Positions 48,341 through 57,309 of a stretch of DNA of 64,000 nucleotides are shown in pieces. The stretch lies in contig NZ_JACMYP010000003.1 of NCBI RefSeq assembly GCF_020889705.1, forward strand, positions 62,001 through 126,000, written 5' to 3'. The DNA is from Bradyrhizobium altum. Its GTDB lineage: Bacteria; Pseudomonadota; Alphaproteobacteria; Rhizobiales; Xanthobacteraceae. The notes under the pieces are model-generated. The model saw only the letters and a list, made by a program, of their open reading frames with translations, was not told the DNA's origin and ran no database searches. Each line of letters opens with the position of its first letter. Position 1 is the first letter of the stretch. Position numbers and translations under genes: made by a program.

Positions 48341-48383
48341 CTGGAGCCTTTTCCGTTCCGATGGAATCGGAACGGGGCTCCAG
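48341..48383. repeat. Strong intergenic hairpin next to the 50-bp repeat
   Basis: CTGGAGCC (48341-48348) pairs with GGCTCCAG (48376-48383) and, after a four-T bulge, CCGTTCCGAT pairs with ATCGGAACGG around a three-base loop. With 18 pairs it is very stable. It lies between the HAD gene and the aminotransferase gene, both leftward. Confidence 0.65.
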
Positions 48384-48392
48384 ATTCTAGTT

Positions 48393-48442
48393 TTGACGCG
48401 TTTTCTTCACGCGAACCGGTACCCACTTCGCTCGAAAACGCT
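48393..48442. repeat. 50-bp dispersed palindromic repeat, copy 2
   Basis: Exact reverse complement of 19100-19149. It ends at the stop codon of the HAD gene (48443), so as in copy 1 the element abuts the 3' end of a gene. Confidence 0.8.
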
Positions 48443-49108
48443 TTAGTCGAATTGCAGCCCGAGGTGCCGCAGCGCCTCGATGTAGGACGCGGCCGGGCTG
48501 CGCACGTCAAACAGCACCGTGCGCATGTTGCACGCGGCAGCGCCGGTGATGTTGCGGCGCTGGTCGTCGACGAAGACGCAATCTTCTGCTTCCAGCGCCA
48601 ATTCGTCCAGCACGCTTTGATAGGCGCGCCGATCGGGTTTCAGGATCCCGGTATGGGTCGCGTCGACGATGGTGTCGAAGCGCTTCAGGATGGAGAGGCG
48701 GGTGCGGAAATCCGCACCGTAGAATAGGTCGAGTTCGTTCGAGAGGATCGCAAGCCGGAAGCCGGCGTCGGCGGCGAGGGTGATCGCGCGCACCGCCTCG
48801 GGGCGGATCACGGTGTCGGGATCGGCGCCGCGCGCGCGTTTCACGAAGGTCTCCATGTCGCGCCAGTCTTCGCCGACCATGCGCCCGACCTCGCTGCTGC
48901 GGGTCAGCCAGTAGTCGCGTTCCGAAATCTCGCCGCGCTGCATCGCAGCCCAAAGCGGATCGCTGTCAGGGGCAAATGGTCCGAGCCATTTCAGCGTGCA
49001 CGGTGCGAGCCCGAGGGCGCGCTCGGTCAGGTCATGGGTCTCGAACAGGGTCTTCGAGATGACACCGCCGAAATCGAGCACCAGCGCCTGGGCGAGCGGC
49101 CTCGTCAT
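48443..49108 (-). CDS. HAD-superfamily hydrolase
   Basis: A 221-residue HAD phosphatase-like protein. Motif I is LVLDFGGVIS with the nucleophile aspartate, motif II LAILSNELDLF, the lysine motif GILKPDRRAY, and motif IV CVFVDDQRRNITGA. The helical cap between residues 20 and 95 places it in subclass I. The ATG 49108 overlaps the stop of the UPF0261 gene (ATGA). The substrate is unknown, a small phosphorylated or halogenated compound being usual. Confidence 0.88.
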   Translation of the reverse strand: MTRPLAQALVLDFGGVISKTLFETHDLTERALGLAPCTLKWLGPFAPDSDPLWAAMQRGEISERDYWLTRSSEVGRMVGEDWRDMETFVKRARGADPDTVIRPEAVRAITLAADAGFRLAILSNELDLFYGADFRTRLSILKRFDTIVDATHTGILKPDRRAYQSVLDELALEAEDCVFVDDQRRNITGAAACNMRTVLFDVRSPAASYIEALRHLGLQFD

Positions 49109-50367
49109 GCGGCAACCGTCGCGCGGCCGGGGCGGACAATGCCGGCTGCGACCCATCGGTCGAAGATACCGAGCACCGTTTCATTGAATGTCGCGCTGTT
49201 GATGTGATCCCTGATCTCGTGCAACTCGACCGGCGGCCGGACCGCCGACCGCATCGCGTCGACAAAGGCGGCGAGGGCGTCGGGATCGTGCAGGGCTTCG
49301 CCTTCGCGGTCCCATTGCTGGATGCCGCCGGCCGGCAGCACAAAGGCGACGGGTGCGCTGGCGCCGGCCAGCTTCTCCGCAATCGCGTATGCGATCCGGC
49401 GGCGATCGGCGGCTCCCGATGTCGCCGACGCGAGCAGCCGGTTGTGTGCGTGGAACGGCCGATCCGACAGCTCGTTCGGAATCCCAAGCCATGCCGGGAA
49501 GTCGACCATGTCGACCGCCCCGGGGGCGACGATCTGCGGAATGCCGGCTCTGCCCGCATTCTCCAGCCGGTCGGCGCCTGAATTGACCACCGAGCCGGTG
49601 AGCTGATTGGCGACCTCCTGCAGGCTGAGGTCCAGCACCGCGGCAAAGCCGCCTTGGGCGGCGATCGACTCCATGGCACGGCCACCCATGCCTGTGGTGT
49701 GGAAGACAACCACCTCGTAGCCGCGCTGCTCGAGCTGCGGCTTGAGCTCCACCATGTAGCGCAGGCAGCTCTTGCCGAGCGAGGTGATCGCAACGACCGG
49801 CCGGTCCCGGCTCGGCTTGATGGCGCTCTTCGCCGCGCCGACGATCGCGCCGCAGGCTTGCGACAGCACGGCGGTGCAGGTGCCGTTGAGGCCATAGAGG
49901 CCGCCGGCCCACAGGATCATCATCAGATCGGCGGCGACGCGCTCGGGCGGGATCAGATGCGAGAAGGCGACGGTCGAGACGATCAGCTTCGGCAGGCCGA
50001 GCGGCAGCGCCTGCGCGACGTCGAGCGCGAGGTCGGTTCCCATCGTGCCGCCGATCGCAATTACGCCGTCGATGGCATCGCGCGCCGCGAGTTCGCGCGC
50101 TAGATTTGCGGCGCCAATCGCCATCAGGGACATCGCCGAGTTTTCGTCGCCGCTGGATGCGATCGCCGCGATCGTGGTCTCCGCAGCGGATGCCACCGCG
50201 TGCTTGTCATGTGCGGGTTGATACGGCGGATCGCCGAGCACGCTGATGTCCATCATGATCGTGCTGCCGCCGGCGCGCGCGATGCACGCGCTCATGAACA
50301 GCAGTTCGTCGGCCTTGGTGTCTCCAGTGCCGATCAGAAGAATACGGGGCTGCGTGATCTCGGGCAT
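49105..50367 (-). CDS. UPF0261/Tm-1-like ATP-binding domain protein
   Basis: A 420-residue cytoplasmic protein. The N-terminal half is the Tm-1-like ATP-binding domain (PRILLIGTGDTKADELLFM; DGVIAIGGTMGTDLALDVA). The C-terminal half has VVFHTTGMGGRAMESIAAQG and VLPAGGIQQWDREG, typical of UPF0261. Bacterial members are often found beside catabolic TIM-barrel enzymes, but their reaction is not settled. ATG 50367 has AGAAGG upstream. It is the first gene of a leftward unit with the HAD hydrolase and is divergent from the aldehyde dehydrogenase with 220 bases between. Confidence 0.88.
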   Translation of the reverse strand: MPEITQPRILLIGTGDTKADELLFMSACIARAGGSTIMMDISVLGDPPYQPAHDKHAVASAAETTIAAIASSGDENSAMSLMAIGAANLARELAARDAIDGVIAIGGTMGTDLALDVAQALPLGLPKLIVSTVAFSHLIPPERVAADLMMILWAGGLYGLNGTCTAVLSQACGAIVGAAKSAIKPSRDRPVVAITSLGKSCLRYMVELKPQLEQRGYEVVVFHTTGMGGRAMESIAAQGGFAAVLDLSLQEVANQLTGSVVNSGADRLENAGRAGIPQIVAPGAVDMVDFPAWLGIPNELSDRPFHAHNRLLASATSGAADRRRIAYAIAEKLAGASAPVAFVLPAGGIQQWDREGEALHDPDALAAFVDAMRSAVRPPVELHEIRDHINSATFNETVLGIFDRWVAAGIVRPGRATVAA

Positions 50368-50587
50368 GACCTTCTGCTCGCCGGCGGCGTGAGGGATGTG
50401 GACGAGTTGGTTTGCACCCAGCGGGCAGGGCGTTCGGCCATCGTGCGAGCACGCTATGAGGGCGCTGGCCGCGGCGACATCCACCTATCGGTTGATTGCT
50501 GCCAAAGCCTTGATTTGGCGAGGATTGCGCCATGCCAGCGGTCCCGGTCCGGAGCCGCTGCTTTTGTCACCGTCATGATGATCCCGC

Positions 50588-52072
50588 ATGCAGCAAGCCC
50601 AGATCGATCTGTTACGCTCGGCCGCCATTCCGGCCCAGCAGCTCTTCATCGGCGGCCGGCCGGCGCGGCCGTTTGGCGAGGCGCGGCTCGATGTGGTGTC
50701 GCCGATCGACGGCCAGGTGCTGACGACGATTGCAGACGGCGATGCGGCCGATATCGACCTTGCGGTGAAGCGGGCGCGGCAGGTTTTCGAGCAGGGAAGC
50801 TGGTCGCGTGCGGCGCCGGCGCAGCGCAAGAAGGTGCTGCTGCGGTTCGCCGATCTGATCGAGCAGCACGCGCTCGAGATCGCGGTGCTCGGTGTGCGCG
50901 ACAACGGCACCGAGATCGGCATGGCCTACAAGGCCGAACCGCTGTCGGCGGCCGGCGCCGTCAGGTACTACGCCGAGGCGATCGACAAGGTGTATGGCGA
51001 GATCGCGCCGACCTCGGGTGACGTGCTCGGGCTCGTGCATCGCGAGCCGCTCGGTGTCGTCGGCGTCATCGTGCCGTGGAATTTCCCGCTGATGATCGGA
51101 GCGTGGAAGATCGGTCCCGCGCTCGCCGCCGGAAACTCGGTCGTGGTCAAGCCGCCGGAGCTGGCGTCGCTCACGCTGCTGCGGCTGGCCGAGCTTGCGA
51201 CCGAGGCAGGCCTGCCGGACGGCGTGCTCAACGTCGTCACCGGCCGCGGCGCATCGGCCGGCGAGGCGCTCGCGCTGCATATGGATGTCGATGTGCTTGC
51301 CTTCACCGGCTCGGGCGCGGTTGGCCGCCGCCTGCTGGAATGTTCGGCGCGATCGAACCTGAAGCGTGTCCATCTCGAGCTTGGCGGCAAGTCGCCCAAC
51401 ATCGTTTGCGCCGATGTGCCCGACATCAAGCATGCGGCCAAGGTGTCCGCGAATGGCATCTTCAGGAATTCGGGCCAGGTCTGCGTGGCGGGCTCGCGGC
51501 TGCTGGTGCAGTCCGCGATCTATGATCGCTTCATGGATGAGCTGCTTGACGCCACGGCAAAGCTCAGGGTCGGTGATCCCCTCGATTTGACGTCGGATAT
51601 CGGCGCCATCTCGAGCCAGGTGCAGTTGCGCAAAAATCTTGACGCGGTTGCCCGCGCGGAAGCGCAGGGCGCAAAGCGGTTGATCGGCGGCGAGCAAATC
51701 CGCGTCGAGAGCGGCGGCAACTTCATGGCGCCCGCGATCCTCACGGAGGTGACGCCATCGATGGAGGTTTGGCGCGAGGAGGTGTTCGGTCCGGTACTGT
51801 CGGTCACGCGGTTCGATGGCGAGCAAGATGCCACGACACTTGCCAACGCGACGCCCTATGGACTCGCATCGGCGGTGTGGACCGGAAGTCTGTCAACGGC
51901 GCATCGCATGGTGCGCGCCATCAAGGCCGGCGTCGTGCACGTCAACGCCTATGGTGGCGCCGACATCACGGTGCCGCTCGGCGGCTTCAAGCAATCCGGC
52001 TTCGGACGCGACAAGTCGCTCCACGCCCTCGACGCCTATACCGACCTCAAGACCGCCTGGATCGCGCTATGA
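50588..52072 (+). CDS. NAD(P)-dependent aldehyde dehydrogenase
   Basis: A 494-residue aldehyde dehydrogenase. The catalytic cysteine is Cys299 (NSGQVCVAGSR) and the general base Glu264 (HLELGGKSPN); VPWNFPLMIGAWKIGPAL and EVFGPVLSV are standard cofactor and core motifs. It oxidises an aldehyde to the acid in the cytoplasm. The link to the amine oxidase and to the two aminotransferases, which yield aldehydes from amines, is strong by context. Its stop overlaps the start of the next aminotransferase gene. Confidence 0.93.
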   Translation: MQQAQIDLLRSAAIPAQQLFIGGRPARPFGEARLDVVSPIDGQVLTTIADGDAADIDLAVKRARQVFEQGSWSRAAPAQRKKVLLRFADLIEQHALEIAVLGVRDNGTEIGMAYKAEPLSAAGAVRYYAEAIDKVYGEIAPTSGDVLGLVHREPLGVVGVIVPWNFPLMIGAWKIGPALAAGNSVVVKPPELASLTLLRLAELATEAGLPDGVLNVVTGRGASAGEALALHMDVDVLAFTGSGAVGRRLLECSARSNLKRVHLELGGKSPNIVCADVPDIKHAAKVSANGIFRNSGQVCVAGSRLLVQSAIYDRFMDELLDATAKLRVGDPLDLTSDIGAISSQVQLRKNLDAVARAEAQGAKRLIGGEQIRVESGGNFMAPAILTEVTPSMEVWREEVFGPVLSVTRFDGEQDATTLANATPYGLASAVWTGSLSTAHRMVRAIKAGVVHVNAYGGADITVPLGGFKQSGFGRDKSLHALDAYTDLKTAWIAL

Positions 52073-53456
52073 CATCAGCAACTACTGAGCGCGCAGGCGT
52101 TCTGAACCGCTTGCTCGATGCCGAGCAGGAGCGCTTCCGGGCGCTGCATCCGCGATCGGCGGCGGCCTGGCAGCAAGGCCGGCAGCACTACCTCTATGGC
52201 GGTCCGTCGCACTGGATGCGGCGCTGGGCCGGCGGTTTTCCGATCTATGCCGATGAGGCGCACGGCGCGCATATCCGGGATATCGACGGCCGCGACTATA
52301 TCGATTTCTGCCTCGGCGACACCGGCGGCATGTGCGGCCACGCGCCCGAGGCGGTGACGGAAGCCGCGCTGGCTCAGCTCAAGCGTGGCGCGACCATGAT
52401 GCTGCCGACGGAGGACAGCCTTTGGGTCGGCGCCGAGCTGTCGCGCCGGTTCGGTGCGAAATACTGGACCTTGACGACGTCGGCGACCGATGCCAACCGC
52501 GCCGCGATCCGCATCTCGCGCATGATCACCGGCCGGCGCAAGGTGCTGGTGTTCTCCGGCTGCTATCATGGCGGCGTCGAGGAGGCCCATGTCGAGATCC
52601 GCGACGGCCGCGTCGGCTTGCGCAACATGATCCATCCCAACGGCATCGATCATGACGCCGTGAGCCGGGTGGTCGAGTTCAACGATGTCACCGCGCTCGA
52701 GGCGGCGCTGGCGCAGGGCGACGTCGCCTGCGTGCTGACCGAGCCGCTGATGACGAATTTCGGCATGATCCCGGTCGACCCTGGTTTCCACCAGGCCCTG
52801 CGCGACCTGACCCGCCGCGCCGGTACCGTGCTCATCATCGACGAGACCCATACGCTGTCGTGCGGGCCGGGCGGCTACACGGAGAGCCACGGGCTCGAGC
52901 CGACATCTTCGTCGCCGGCAAGGCGATCGCGGGCGGCATCCCCGCCGGCGTGTTCGGTCTGAGCGAGGAGGTTGCCGAGCGGCTCTGGAAACTCGTCCCC
53001 CATGTCAATCCGCGCGAGCGGCAGTCGGCGCATCTTGGATTCGGCGGCACGCTCGCCGGCAACGCGCTGACGGTCGCGACCATGCGCGCGGTGCTGGAGA
53101 AGGTCCTGACCTCAGCGAATTACGAACGGATGATCGGAACCGCGACCTGGCTCGCGCAGGAGGCGCGCCGGCTGATCGAGGCGGCCGGGCTGCCCTGGCA
53201 CGTCACCCAGATCGGCGCGCGTGCCGAGATCATGTTCATGCCACGGCCGCCACGCAGCGGCGCCGACGTCATTGCCGGCCGGCAGCCCGATCTCGAGACC
53301 TTGCTGCATGCGTTCTACATGAACGAGGGCATTCTGGTGACGCCGTTCCACACCATGCTGCTGATGTGTCCGGCGACGTCGGGGCGGGACGTCGACAAGC
53401 ACACGGTGGTGTTCGCGCAGTTCATCGATCTGCTGCGCGGCGCGGGAGCAATCTGA
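52069..53456 (+). pseudogene. Class III aminotransferase (glutamate-1-semialdehyde-type), interrupted by one frameshift
   Basis: The first frame starts at ATG 52069 and holds the N-terminal two thirds, ending with LIIDETHTLSCGPGGYTESH and GLEP. The family sequence goes on in the next frame with DIFVAGKAIAGGIPAGVFGL, which carries the PLP lysine, and stops at 53456. One missing G at about 52900 (GAGCCGACATC where GAGCCGGACATC is expected) explains the break. Repaired, it would be about 463 residues. It lies between an intact aldehyde dehydrogenase and two SDR genes with overlapping ends, so the operon itself looks intact, which favours a recent change or base-calling error. Confidence 0.83.
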
Positions 53457-54253
53457 TGCAGGCGCTTCCGTTCAATCTCGACGGCCGGGTCGCCATCATC
53501 ACCGGCGGCGGCCGCGGGATCGGTGCGGCCATTGTCCGGCGCCTTGCGCAGGCGGGTGCGACCGTGGTGATCGCCAACCGGACGCTCGATGTGGCCGAGG
53601 CGCTGGCGCGCGAACTCGCCGACGACGGACGAACCGCGCATTGCGTGCCGTTTGACAGGCTCGATCGCAGCAGCTTGCGTGCGATGATTGACGATGTCGC
53701 CGCCAAGTTCGGCCGGCTCGATATCGTCGTGCACAATGCCGGCGGTTGTCCGTGGGCCTCGCTTGACGAGCTCGACGAAGTCAAGCTTGACGATACGCTG
53801 GCGCTGAACCTCAACGCCAGCATCTGGCTCGCACAGGCTGCGATTCCGCATATGCGCGCCAACCGGTTCGGACGCATTCTCGTGACGTCCTCGGTCTCGG
53901 CGCGCGTCGCGATGGGTGGCGGCGCGCATTACTCGGCGGCGAAGGCCGGCGTCAACGCGTTCATCCGCGGCGCCGCCTTCGAGCTCGCGCGCGACGGCAT
54001 CACGGTCAACGGCGTCGAAGCCGGCTTCATCGAGAAGCCGGGCCGCGGCACCATGAGCGCGCCGGAGAACAAGGCGAAACTCGAACGCTTCATTCCGATG
54101 GGGCATATGGGGAGCGCGGACGACATCGCCTGCGCGATGCTCTATCTCACCTCCACTGAGGCCAAATATGTCACCGGGCAGACCATCGTCGTCGACGGCG
54201 GCTCGACGCTGCCGGAGACCGGATTTGCCGTCGAACGGCAGTGGGGGCTCTAG
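53456..54253 (+). CDS. SDR family oxidoreductase
   Basis: A 265-residue classical SDR with cofactor motif TGGGRGIG, the HNAG motif (VVHNAGG), catalytic SSVSARVAMGGGAHYSAAKA giving Ser, Tyr and Lys, and the C-terminal QTIVVDGGSTLPE. ATG 53456 overlaps the stop of the aminotransferase gene (TGATG). It probably oxidises or reduces an intermediate of the amine-catabolic block. The following SDR gene is related in fold but not a close copy. Confidence 0.9.
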   Translation: MQALPFNLDGRVAIITGGGRGIGAAIVRRLAQAGATVVIANRTLDVAEALARELADDGRTAHCVPFDRLDRSSLRAMIDDVAAKFGRLDIVVHNAGGCPWASLDELDEVKLDDTLALNLNASIWLAQAAIPHMRANRFGRILVTSSVSARVAMGGGAHYSAAKAGVNAFIRGAAFELARDGITVNGVEAGFIEKPGRGTMSAPENKAKLERFIPMGHMGSADDIACAMLYLTSTEAKYVTGQTIVVDGGSTLPETGFAVERQWGL

Positions 54254-54257
54254 ATGA

Positions 54258-54302
54258 GCATGATCCTTTCGGAAGACCGGTTTCCATTTTTCCGGATCAT
54301 GC
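54258..54302. repeat. Short dispersed palindrome between the two SDR genes
   Basis: GCATGATCC (54258-54266) pairs with GGATCATGC (54294-54302), with an inner GGAA/TTCC stem around ACCGGT. It fills almost the whole 53-base gap between the two SDR genes. Palindromes of this form are familiar to me from Bradyrhizobium genomes (not checked). Confidence 0.65.
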
Positions 54303-54306
54303 CCTG

Positions 54307-55077
54307 ATGCCGCGGCTGGACGGAAAGACCGCGCTGGTGACAGGCGCAGCCACGGGGATCGGCCGGGCCACGGCTTCACTGCTGGCATTGAGCGGCGCGC
54401 GCGTCGTGCTGTTCGGCCTCGGTGAGGCTGAGTTGCAAGCAGCCGCGGCGGAGTGCGGCGGGCAGGCGGTCCATGGCGACGTCACGCGTCCGGACGACAT
54501 TGCCAACGCCGTCGCCGCCTGCGGCGCGTGGCTCGATATCGTCGTCAACGCCGCCGGCCTGATCGTGCCGGATCAGCCAGCGAGCATCTCCGACGAGGTC
54601 TGGGCCAGGACGCTCGATGTCAACCTCACGGGGACCATGCGGGTCTGCCGGGCATCCCTGCCGCTGCTCCAGCAGCGTGGCGGCGCGATCGTCAACATCG
54701 CCTCGGTTGCCGCGTTCAATGCCAGCCCGGACAGCGCAAGCTACGCCGCCAGCAAGGCGGCCGTCGTCGCCTATACGCGTTCGCTGGCCTATGCCCACGG
54801 CGCCGACGGCGTTCGCGCCAATGCCGTGGCGCCCGGCTGGGTGCGGACGCCGATGAGCGCCTATGAAATGCAGCTGCTCGCGGACCAGAATGGCACCACC
54901 GCCGAGACCGAGTTTCGCGGTGTCGAGCGGCGGATCGCTTTGGGACGGATGGCCGAGCCCGCCGAGATCGCGGCATGCTGCCTGTTCCTCGCTTCCGACG
55001 AGGCGTCCTTCGTGACCGGAGCAGTGCTGGTCGCCGATGGCGGCGGCCGCTCGCCGACGCAAAATCGCGCCGTGTAG
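54307..55077 (+). CDS. SDR family oxidoreductase
   Basis: A 256-residue SDR with TGAATGIG, VVNAAGL, and the catalytic IASVAAFNASPDSASYAASK segment (Ser, Tyr, Lys). The C-terminus has VTGAVLVADGGGR. ATG 54307 is taken as the start; the open frame from 54241 reads through the palindromic repeat and overlaps the previous gene. It is the last gene of the rightward amine-catabolic group. Confidence 0.88.
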   Translation: MPRLDGKTALVTGAATGIGRATASLLALSGARVVLFGLGEAELQAAAAECGGQAVHGDVTRPDDIANAVAACGAWLDIVVNAAGLIVPDQPASISDEVWARTLDVNLTGTMRVCRASLPLLQQRGGAIVNIASVAAFNASPDSASYAASKAAVVAYTRSLAYAHGADGVRANAVAPGWVRTPMSAYEMQLLADQNGTTAETEFRGVERRIALGRMAEPAEIAACCLFLASDEASFVTGAVLVADGGGRSPTQNRAV

Positions 55078-55217
55078 GGCCTCGTTTCGAAGCAATCGGA
55101 ACGTGGCACGAGAAGCGGCCGCGGCAATGACGACTGACTTGTTCAAACGCCCTGGATCGTGCCGCGCTCGCGTCTCCAGCCGATCTCCGCCGGCGACGTG
55201 GGCAGGCGGCCGCAACG

Positions 55218-55754
55218 TCACTCCGGCGCGATCGGATGCGCTGGACGCTCGATCGATGACCTGAGGCTCTCGAGTTCAACGAAGGCATCGGCGTGTCTGC
55301 GAAGCTCATCGGCGATCATCGGAGGCTTCGTTCGGATGCTGGAAACGACGGTGACACGCACGCCCATCCGCCTGACGGCGTCGACAACGGCTCGCAGGTC
55401 ACCATCGCCGGAGAACACGAACGCATGGTCGATGCGGTGCGCGATCTCCATTGCGTCGACCGCGAGGTCGATGCCGATGCTGCGCTTCATTCGTCGCCGT
55501 CCCTCGCCGTCGTCGTGCTGCTTGGCGGCCTTTCTCCTCACCGCATATCCGTTGTAATCGAGCCAGTCCACCAGCGGCCGAAGGCTGCTGAATTCGTCGT
55601 CGTCCCTCACGACCGTGTAGAAATAGGCACGGACGATTTGCCCATGCTTGCCGAACTCCGAGAGCAATCGCCGGAAGTCGACTTCAAAGCCGAGGTTCTT
55701 GACCGTCGTGTGCAAATTCGCACCATCGATGAAAAGTGCAATACGATCGGTCAT
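55218..55754 (-). CDS. NYN-domain (LabA/DUF88) putative ribonuclease
   Basis: A 178-residue NYN-domain protein of the PIN-like nuclease fold. Acidic active-site segments are visible: ALFIDGANLHTTVKNLGF near the start, GIDLAVDAMEIAH in the middle and HAFVFSGDGDLRAVVDAV after it. Members cut RNA or act in RNA processing. ATG 55754 is preferred; ATG 55766 is four codons upstream in frame. It stands alone, convergent with the SDR operon. Confidence 0.88.
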   Translation of the reverse strand: MTDRIALFIDGANLHTTVKNLGFEVDFRRLLSEFGKHGQIVRAYFYTVVRDDDEFSSLRPLVDWLDYNGYAVRRKAAKQHDDGEGRRRMKRSIGIDLAVDAMEIAHRIDHAFVFSGDGDLRAVVDAVRRMGVRVTVVSSIRTKPPMIADELRRHADAFVELESLRSSIERPAHPIAPE

Positions 55755-57309
55755 CTGAAGCCCCATGACGCCGGATCAGTCGCCTTCTTGCTTTTCGTTC
55801 TAAGAATTTCTTGAGCGCATCGCGGCGCCACCTAATGTCTTCGCTTAAATCACTCATCCTAAGGCAAGGACTCGGTCGGGAAAAAGCACAAATTGAGCGG
55901 CGCGATCACCACGCTGATCGTGCGCTTATTGATAAAGGTGCCTAAGCCACGCCGAGTCCGAGTGCAGACGGACCAGTGCACGTTGAACGGTGATGCTGGC
56001 CGGCCCCCGACGTACACACACGTTCAGCTAACAAGAGAATTGCCCGCTATGGCGCTTTGATGGCATCGGTTGCAATGACCGGGTGTACTTATCTCCAATT
56101 CGGATGTCCGTCGGCCCTCGGAACAACAACCCTCGCTTCGTCGGCGAAAGCGTCCGTAGGCAACAATGCGGCGCAGCGGTCGTAACGGGTCGTCGCGCAC
56201 AGGGTTACGTGACCAACGAAATTACATCGAAAATTCAATCCAGAGTACCGCCGCGTTTTGCTGCTGGCGCGATATTTCGAGATACTACTTTTTTGCAATG
56301 CGGGCTTTGTCGATACCTACTGGCCAGATGAAAGCGAATGAATTTGCTGCCCTTAACTGTGCATAGCTTGCTCGTACCAGCGAGCGCTCGCGGACCCTCT
56401 CCAGCGCTCGCCGATAGCGAGCGGGTCGTGGTCGACCAATCGCCCAATGTTGAGGATCAGTGGGATTTCTTGCTACCTGTGGATACGACGTCTTCGACGA
56501 CGCTGATCTCTTATCAGCTGAGACCCTGGTTTGGTTAGGCGCTGTGACGCTGCCCCCGCAAAACGCCGATGATCGACTTTGACCGATCGCTCAGTTTGGC
56601 CACGCGGTGGGCGGAAGCCAGCGTTGACATCCCGACATTGGCGCCGGCCGGCAGCTCCACGGGCAGGGTGTTGGCCGGACTTTCGGGATGCTTGCTCGGC
56701 CGCCGGGTGGCGCGACTCGGTCGAAGCGAGCGCGATGCCTCGTCGTTCTCCCGCTCTGCTTCCTGCTGTTGCGGGGGTAGCCCGCCCGACCATCGACAAG
56801 GAGGCGCAGCCGAGCCCGGTCAACCTGGCGCCAGTTAGCCCGAACGGCGCGCTCGCGGATTGCCGCAGTGCCTTTCCGGATCAGATCGCACAGGCGTAGG
56901 CGAGGGCGTCCTGCGTGATCAAGGCGACGGAGCTCGTACGGCCGCAGTTGCCGTTTCCCGAATTGCTCGATCGGGAGAATGCCCTGCGCAAGGTACTGGC
57001 CGGGCAGGTCTAGGCCAGGACAATGTCCCCGCTCGAGCGAAACGTGCAGATCCAGAAGCTTCATTCGCAGCCCCTCGATGAAGAGCGCAGCAGGCAATCG
57101 GCAGCGCCGGCCGACGCGAGCAGGCCGTCGCTGGCGGTCGCGCAGTGGCGACAATCGAACCCGGAGAGTTGCGGGCGGCTCGGAGGGGATTCTGCGATCT
57201 GCTTTTGACACGGCGCGAAGTCCCGATGGCCCTCGCTTCGTAGACCGAGCGGTCGATCGCCATCAACATTGTGCGATTGAGGAGCGCCCCAAACGGCAGG
57301 GCTGGGCGT
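55755..57309. other. 1.55-kb region without an intact gene
   Basis: No open frame here has the look of a functional gene. GC is lower and more variable than in the flanks. The only coding-like remnants I see are a rightward double-nonsense frame at 56735-57208 and, less surely, a leftward frame ending at 56535 without a start codon. It looks like decayed DNA between the catabolic block and the glycan operon. Confidence 0.5.
56735..57208 (+). pseudogene. Remnant of a small hypothetical-protein gene with two in-frame amber codons
   Basis: From ATG 56735 one frame stays coding-like to TGA 57206-57208, about 157 codons, apart from TAG at 56897-56899 and 57011-57013. Coding-like segments are NGALADCRSAFPDQIAQA, CVIKATELVRPQLPFPELL and SPLERNVQIQKLHSQPLDEE. 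Both ambers would be explained by CAG to TAG changes. The family is not recognised and the call rests on residue composition. Confidence 0.4.

Noticed and set aside
56897-57013. Amber codons read as an amino acid (pyrrolysine or suppression)
   Set aside because: No PylRS or tRNA gene is in the window, the host type does not use pyrrolysine, and many intact genes in the window are of normal length without such codons.
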